Below the pieces are notes generated by a model. That model made no database searches. It was not told the origin of the DNA and saw only the letters and a program-made list of their open reading frames with translations. 10,718 nt of DNA from Rickettsiaceae bacterium (GTDB lineage: Bacteria; Pseudomonadota; Alphaproteobacteria; Rickettsiales; Rickettsiaceae): positions 1-10,718 of the forward strand of contig JAOMYS010000026.1 of NCBI GenBank assembly GCA_028372485.1, given 5' to 3'. Positions 7,384-10,718 of the stretch are shown here, piece after piece (the first letter of the stretch is position 1; each line of letters starts with the position of its first letter). Made by a program: the position numbers and the translations under genes.

Positions 7384-7653
7384 TTATTTTCTCAGACCGA
7401 GCTTTTTAATTACAGTGACATATCTCTCCAGACTCTTCTTTTTTAAATAAGCCAGCAATTTACGTCTACGACCTACAAGCATCAGAAGACCTCTCTGTGA
7501 GGAAAAATCCTTATGGTTACCTTTGAGGTGACCAGTTAAATTTTTGATTCTTTCAGTTAAAACAGCACATTGCACTTCTACAGAACCAGTATCATTTTCT
7601 ACTGTAGCAAATTCTTTCATAAGCGTAGCCTTACGCTCTTGTGTAATCGACAT
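7384..7653 (-). CDS. rpsO: 30S ribosomal protein bS15
   Basis: Primary 16S rRNA-binding protein of the 30S platform. It is 89 aa, the normal length. Family features include NDTGSVEVQ (20-28), LTGHL (39-43), RGLLMLVGRRRKLLAYL (54-70) and the C-terminal LGLRK. The rRNA-contacting H42, D49 and S52 are conserved, although the usual DHHSRRG reads DFSSQRG. The ATG has a good AAGGAG Shine-Dalgarno seven bases upstream. It starts 14 nt after the truB stop and is followed by pnp, the classic truB-rpsO-pnp order. In E. coli S15 represses its own mRNA. No comparable leader is evident in the short gap here. Confidence 0.97.
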   Translation of the reverse strand: MSITQERKATLMKEFATVENDTGSVEVQCAVLTERIKNLTGHLKGNHKDFSSQRGLLMLVGRRRKLLAYLKKKSLERYVTVIKKLGLRK

Positions 7654-7667
7654 CTTTATTCTCCTTT

Positions 7668-8564
7668 TTATAAATTAAAAACTCTTGATGATTTGAAATT
7701 CTTATCTCGCAAACTACCAATAGCAACAATGCTGCTACTATTTCTTACCCAAACAAGATCATAACTTTGATCTTCGTCAAACTGACATTCTTGACCAAAG
7801 CGAATCTTTTTTATTTGAGTATCGTCTGCTTCAAGCGCCGGGATGTCGTCTAGCACATCTTCAATCTTCAAGCACTTACCCTTTAGAAGTTTACTTGCTT
7901 CTTCGAGGTTCATATCTAGATAGCTGGATATATCAAGCGCATTTTTTGCGCAAAACATCCCAACTTTCTTGCGGCGCAATTCTATCACAAATCCCAAACT
8001 TTGCAAGGATAAAGAAATATCCTCAGCAAGCGTCCTTATGTACGTCCCCTTGGAGCATAGGCAAGAATAGCTAGCAGTTGCTTGAGCTTTGTTATAGCTT
8101 GTGCATTTCAGATCATATATCTTGATGATTCTTGGGTTTAAAGAAAAAGACTCGCCCTTCCGAGCAAGCTGATAGGCTCTCCTCCCATTCACTTTCAGTG
8201 CAGAATACGAAGGTGGTATTTGCTCAACATCGCCTATAAATTTATGACATACTAATATGCATTCATCTTCTCTAGGAATATAATCCGTCTTTTCTATAAT
8301 CTTACCAGAGCTGTCTGCTGTATCGGTTTTAGCACCGAAGCGGATTGTAAACTCATATTCCTTCTTAGCATCAATCAATATGCTAACAAGTTTGGTTGCT
8401 TCACCTATTGCAATGGGCAAGACACCTTCTGCTTCAACATCCAAAGTTCCAGTATGACCAATCTTTGCGCCTCTAAAAATGCGCTTTACCAATGACACTG
8501 CTTTTGCAGAACTTATCCCTTTTGGTTTATATATGTTGAGCCACCCATTCATGCTTGAATTCAT
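7668..8564 (-). CDS. truB: tRNA pseudouridine-55 synthase TruB
   Basis: Converts U55 of the T-loop of most tRNAs to pseudouridine. The N-terminal GWLNIYKPKGISS and the catalytic motif HTGTLDVEAEGVLP are clear (catalytic aspartate D42 with this start). They are followed by TDTADSSGKI and by the SKGTYIRTLAEDI segment. The C-terminus resembles a short PUA-like region. The start is uncertain. ATG at 8562-8564 gives 298 aa, a GTG at 8586-8588 overlapping the fabH stop gives 306 aa, and an ATG at 8550-8552 is also possible. None has a strong Shine-Dalgarno, so translational coupling to fabH is likely. Confidence 0.95.
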   Translation of the reverse strand: MNSSMNGWLNIYKPKGISSAKAVSLVKRIFRGAKIGHTGTLDVEAEGVLPIAIGEATKLVSILIDAKKEYEFTIRFGAKTDTADSSGKIIEKTDYIPREDECILVCHKFIGDVEQIPPSYSALKVNGRRAYQLARKGESFSLNPRIIKIYDLKCTSYNKAQATASYSCLCSKGTYIRTLAEDISLSLQSLGFVIELRRKKVGMFCAKNALDISSYLDMNLEEASKLLKGKCLKIEDVLDDIPALEADDTQIKKIRFGQECQFDEDQSYDLVWVRNSSSIVAIGSLRDKNFKSSRVFNL

Positions 8565-8581
8565 ATTCCAAAGATTTAAGG

Positions 8582-9541
8582 TTACCACCTAACCAGTATA
8601 GATCCCCATGTTGCACCTGCGCCAAATGCTGTAAATACTAAAATTTTACCAGGCTCAATAATGCTTTTTGATTTTAACTCTGCAAGGGCAAGTGGTATAG
8701 ATGCTGCTGAGCAGTTTGCATGTTTTTGAACTGTGGTTATGATTTTCTCTTGTGGCAAGTCAAATCTAGATGCAATGTTATTAATTATCCTCAAGTTTGC
8801 TTGATGAGGGATAAGGTAATCAATATCAGATATATCCATATCATTTGCCTTAAGTATGGCTTTTACAGATTCTGACATTTTTTCGATAGCGTTTTTGAAT
8901 ACTAATTGACCATTCATCTGAATAGTACCGCTTTTTCCGTTAGTACTAACACCACCATCGGTGTGGAGGGTATCGTATAAAGACCCATCTGAGTAAATAT
9001 CGCTGTCAATAATACCAGAGTCAGTGTTACTTTGCTGTAAAATTACCGCACCTGCTCCGTCGCCAAATAGCACACAAGTTTTTCTATCATTCCAGTCTAG
9101 AAGTGATGACATCTTGTCTGCACAGACTATCAATGCAGTTTTGTACTTACCAGATTTGATCATGCTATCTGCCGTTTGCATACCATACACAAAACCTGAA
9201 CAAACGGCTTGTAGGTCAAATGATGGAATTGTTTTTCTTCCAGAAAATAATGCACCCTGAATTTTGTTGGCAACAGCTGGAAAGCTATGATCCGGTGTTG
9301 TAGTGCATGTAATAATCAGATCAACATCATCTGCAGTGATATTAGCATCATCAATTGCAGCTTTAGCAGCACACAGCGCCATATTAGAGCAAGCTTCATC
9401 TTCACTGGCAACATGCCGCTGGCTTATACCAGTTCTTGTAGCGATCCACTCATCACTGGTATTAACAATTTTTTCAAGATCTGTGTTAGTCAGAATCTTC
9501 TTTGGTAAGTAGCCTCCAACGCCAATAATCTTTGAGGCCAT
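8582..9541 (-). CDS. fabH: Beta-ketoacyl-ACP synthase III (FabH)
   Basis: Condenses acetyl-CoA with malonyl-ACP to start type II fatty acid synthesis in the cytosol. The 319-aa protein has the normal length and the full Cys-His-Asn triad: C114 in DLQAVCSGF, H246 in PHQANLR and N276 in HANCSAASIP. It also has the family's SDEWIATRTGI motif near 29-39, FGDGAGAVIL near 159-168 and the C-terminal FGAGATWGSILVRW. The ATG at 9539-9541 lies 5 nt after the rpmF stop with no clear Shine-Dalgarno, suggesting coupled translation. plsX, usually located between rpmF and fabH, is absent. Confidence 0.97.
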   Translation of the reverse strand: MASKIIGVGGYLPKKILTNTDLEKIVNTSDEWIATRTGISQRHVASEDEACSNMALCAAKAAIDDANITADDVDLIITCTTTPDHSFPAVANKIQGALFSGRKTIPSFDLQAVCSGFVYGMQTADSMIKSGKYKTALIVCADKMSSLLDWNDRKTCVLFGDGAGAVILQQSNTDSGIIDSDIYSDGSLYDTLHTDGGVSTNGKSGTIQMNGQLVFKNAIEKMSESVKAILKANDMDISDIDYLIPHQANLRIINNIASRFDLPQEKIITTVQKHANCSAASIPLALAELKSKSIIEPGKILVFTAFGAGATWGSILVRW

Positions 9542-9546
9542 GAATT

Positions 9547-9750
9547 CTACTGCGCTTCAGCTTCAGCTTCTTCTGCTTTTTCAACAACAATTTGCTTGTT
9601 ATTGTAAGCGCCGCTGCTTTTGTCCATATGGTGAGGAAGCCTATATTCACCAGTATCTTTGTCAATAATCACATTGACTCTATTTAAAGAATCATGAGAC
9701 CTTCTCATATTACGCTTTGATTTCGAAGTTTTTTTCTTTGGAACTGCCAT
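9547..9750 (-). CDS. rpmF: 50S ribosomal protein bL32
   Basis: Small 50S subunit protein (67 aa). The N-terminus MAVPKKKTSKSKRNMRRSHDSL is diagnostic of bL32, and the GEYRLPHHM segment follows. It contains no cysteine at all, so it is the zinc-free form of the protein. The C-terminus is an acidic, alanine- and glutamate-rich tail (VVEKAEEAEAEAQ). The ATG has a GAGGG Shine-Dalgarno. It is the first gene of the minus-strand cluster and is divergent from bamE. Confidence 0.95.
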   Translation of the reverse strand: MAVPKKKTSKSKRNMRRSHDSLNRVNVIIDKDTGEYRLPHHMDKSSGAYNNKQIVVEKAEEAEAEAQ

Positions 9751-9776
9751 TATTTTCCCTCTATCAATCTAATTCA

Positions 9777-9806
9777 ATGTTAAGATTTAAAAAAAGTGTT
9801 TGTCAA
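9777..9806 (-). promoter_or_regulatory. rpmF: Predicted promoter of the rpmF-fabH-truB-rpsO cluster
   Basis: On the minus strand a perfect TTGACA (9806-9801) is followed by an 18-nt spacer and TAACAT (9782-9777), four of six -10 consensus bases. It is about 27 nt upstream of the rpmF start codon. The -35 box almost coincides with that of the opposite-facing bamE promoter. Confidence 0.5.
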
Positions 9807-9829
9807 ATCGGTGCGTATCGTACTATATT
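9800..9829 (+). promoter_or_regulatory. bamE: Predicted bamE promoter
   Basis: TTGTCA (9800-9805), an 18-nt spacer and TATATT (9824-9829) each match five of six sigma70 consensus bases. The -10 box is about 40 nt before the bamE ATG, leaving room for the AAGG ribosome binding site at 9860-9863. Confidence 0.5.
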
Positions 9830-9870
9830 TCCTTCTAGAAATCTATCAGTATTTTCCCAAGGTAAAATTT

Positions 9871-10347
9871 ATGACACTTTTTGCTAAATATTTTAAGTAT
9901 TTATTGACTCTATCTATCTTCGCAATGCTTGCAGGCTGTCAAGCTATTGATGTTAGGGGGCAGTTCATCAGCGATCAAGCTATCAAGGATATAAATTCCA
10001 AAAAATTAAACAGGGAGCAGCTAGTGCATGAGATAGGAAATCCAACATATATTCCAGATTATACAGAAAATACTTGGTATTATATCCAAAGGTCCATGAG
10101 CAGAAAAGCTTGGCTTGATCCAAAAGTAGTGAAACAACGAATAGTGCAAATTACATTTGTTGATAAGAATGGTTTTGCAAGAGCAGAGCTTGTGGAAAAC
10201 ACACATAACGAAAAAATATCATCTAATGATAATTATACAAAAACACGTGGAACAGAACAAACTGGGATTCAAAAATTTGTAAAAAACATTGGAAGATTTA
10301 ACAAGACTACTGATAAGGTGAATAAAAAGAAAAAGAAGAAGAAATAA
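9871..10347 (+). CDS. bamE: BamE/SmpA/OmlA-family outer-membrane lipoprotein
   Basis: Lipoprotein subunit of the BAM complex, which inserts beta-barrel proteins into the outer membrane. The 158-aa precursor has a lipoprotein signal: a basic N-terminus, a hydrophobic run (10-20) and lipobox LAGC with the lipidated cysteine at C23. The BamE core follows: RGQFISDQAIKDI (29-41), LVHEIGNPTYIPD with the family's LG.P turn as IGNP, a WYYI strand, and a terminal VDKNGFARAEL strand. The ATG at 9871 has an AAGG site eight bases upstream. An open GTG 75 nt earlier would bury the signal peptide and is unlikely. The tail ends in seven lysines from an A/G-only run, which is unusual. Its position beside rpmF/fabH fits alphaproteobacterial genomes. 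Confidence 0.87.
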   Translation: MTLFAKYFKYLLTLSIFAMLAGCQAIDVRGQFISDQAIKDINSKKLNREQLVHEIGNPTYIPDYTENTWYYIQRSMSRKAWLDPKVVKQRIVQITFVDKNGFARAELVENTHNEKISSNDNYTKTRGTEQTGIQKFVKNIGRFNKTTDKVNKKKKKKK

Positions 10348-10362
10348 AGAGAGAAAAAGAAA

Positions 10363-10656
10363 ATGGAACAAATTAATAAGCTACTTATATTTTTAGTAGG
10401 GTTAGCGATTGCTGCAATTGTTTATGTAGTTTACGACATGACAGGTAAGTTTTCTGATATAACTAGTAAGTTTGCAGAAACTGTAGAAAAATCTATAGAA
10501 AAAACTGTGGAAAATAAAAATATGGTTATTCCTCCCCACCCATATAATGAGTGTATAAAATTGCTCATAGACCAAGTGAATAAGGAGAACAAAGACAGTG
10601 ATTTTGAAAAAATGAAAGCGGTGTGTTTTGTTTTGTCTGACAAAGAGAAGAACTAA
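10363..10656 (+). CDS. Small single-pass membrane protein, two cysteines, unknown function
   Basis: I do not recognise this 97-aa protein. Residues 7-24 (LLIFLVGLAIAAIVYVVY) form one clear membrane segment. A polar, helix-prone stretch of K/E/T residues (about 28-53) follows, then a proline turn VIPPHPYNEC and a second charged helix-like part. Two cysteines (C64 and C88) lie on the same side of the membrane segment. If that side is the periplasm they could form a disulfide. The ATG is 15 nt after bamE with only a purine-rich AGAGAG sequence as a possible ribosome binding site, so it is probably cotranscribed with bamE. The spacing, codon use and clean stop suggest a real gene, and an envelope role is a guess from the neighbour. 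Confidence 0.7.
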   Translation: MEQINKLLIFLVGLAIAAIVYVVYDMTGKFSDITSKFAETVEKSIEKTVENKNMVIPPHPYNECIKLLIDQVNKENKDSDFEKMKAVCFVLSDKEKN

Positions 10657-10666
10657 ATAGAAAAGA

Positions 10667-10718
10667 GAAATCCCGTATAATCCTCGATAGTAATACTCGA
10701 ATTTACGAGATGACAGGT
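10667..10718. repeat. Dispersed quasi-palindromic repeat, copy C (cut by window end)
   Basis: This copy begins 10 nt after the stop of the small membrane protein gene. The left arm TCCCGTATAATCCTCG (10671-10686) and right arm CTCGAATTTACGAGA (10697-10711) form an imperfect palindrome. The copy ends with TGACAGGT, matching the GACAAGTT of copies A and B. The inner ATAGTAATACTC also appears in the second module of copy A (90-101). It probably continues past the window. Confidence 0.65.

Noticed and set aside
9796..9870. GTG-initiated 25-codon extension of bamE
   Set aside because: It would run through the predicted -10 box, lacks a ribosome binding site and would displace the lipoprotein signal peptide. 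The ATG at 9871 has an AAGG site.
1..10718. CRISPR array, transposase, phage or toxin-antitoxin module
   Set aside because: No regularly spaced repeats, no recombinase motifs and no paired small genes of that type were found; the repeated elements are few and far apart.

Overview
The window is an AT-rich chromosomal segment that looks like an alphaproteobacterium of the Rickettsiales type, meaning a reduced, host-associated genome. I base this on four things: a COQ9-family gene divergent from rpsU (an alphaproteobacterial arrangement), a eukaryote-like type 2 isoleucyl-tRNA synthetase, the truB-rpsO-pnp block, and intergenic gaps filled with palindromic repeats rather than genes. The exact genus cannot be named from this sequence.

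Left part (1-4346). A 219-nt gene-free stretch holds one copy of a dispersed quasi-palindromic repeat and the likely rpsU terminator. rpsU (minus strand) and a COQ9-family gene (plus strand) diverge from a 93-nt gap with overlapping promoters. COQ9 is followed 29 nt later by ileS, probably in the same transcript. rpsU carries a full 8-nt Shine-Dalgarno before a GTG start, the strongest ribosome binding site in the window.

Middle (4347-4924). This 578-nt convergent gap between ileS and pnp has no gene. It holds a 153-nt element bounded by 27-nt inverted arms, a second copy of the dispersed repeat, a GC-richer patch partly complementary to the 153-nt element, and a perfect 9-bp hairpin downstream of pnp.

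Right-centre (4925-9750, all minus strand). In transcription order: rpmF, fabH, truB, rpsO and pnp. The genes are very tightly packed except for a 209-nt gap before pnp that may carry its own promoter. The cluster mixes ribosomal proteins (bL32, bS15), initiation of fatty acid synthesis (FabH), tRNA modification (TruB) and RNA turnover (PNPase). plsX, which usually sits between rpmF and fabH, is absent.

Right end (9751-10718). A divergent promoter region, whose two predicted -35 boxes almost coincide, separates rpmF from bamE, a lipoprotein of the outer-membrane BAM complex with an unusual polylysine tail. Fifteen bases after bamE is an unrecognised 97-codon gene for a single-pass membrane protein with two cysteines. 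The third repeat copy follows it and runs to the window edge.

Most of the window is ordinary housekeeping sequence. The parts worth a second look are the palindromic intergenic elements, the rpsU translation signal, the missing plsX and the small membrane protein beside bamE. I see no defence system, CRISPR array, prophage or transposase.
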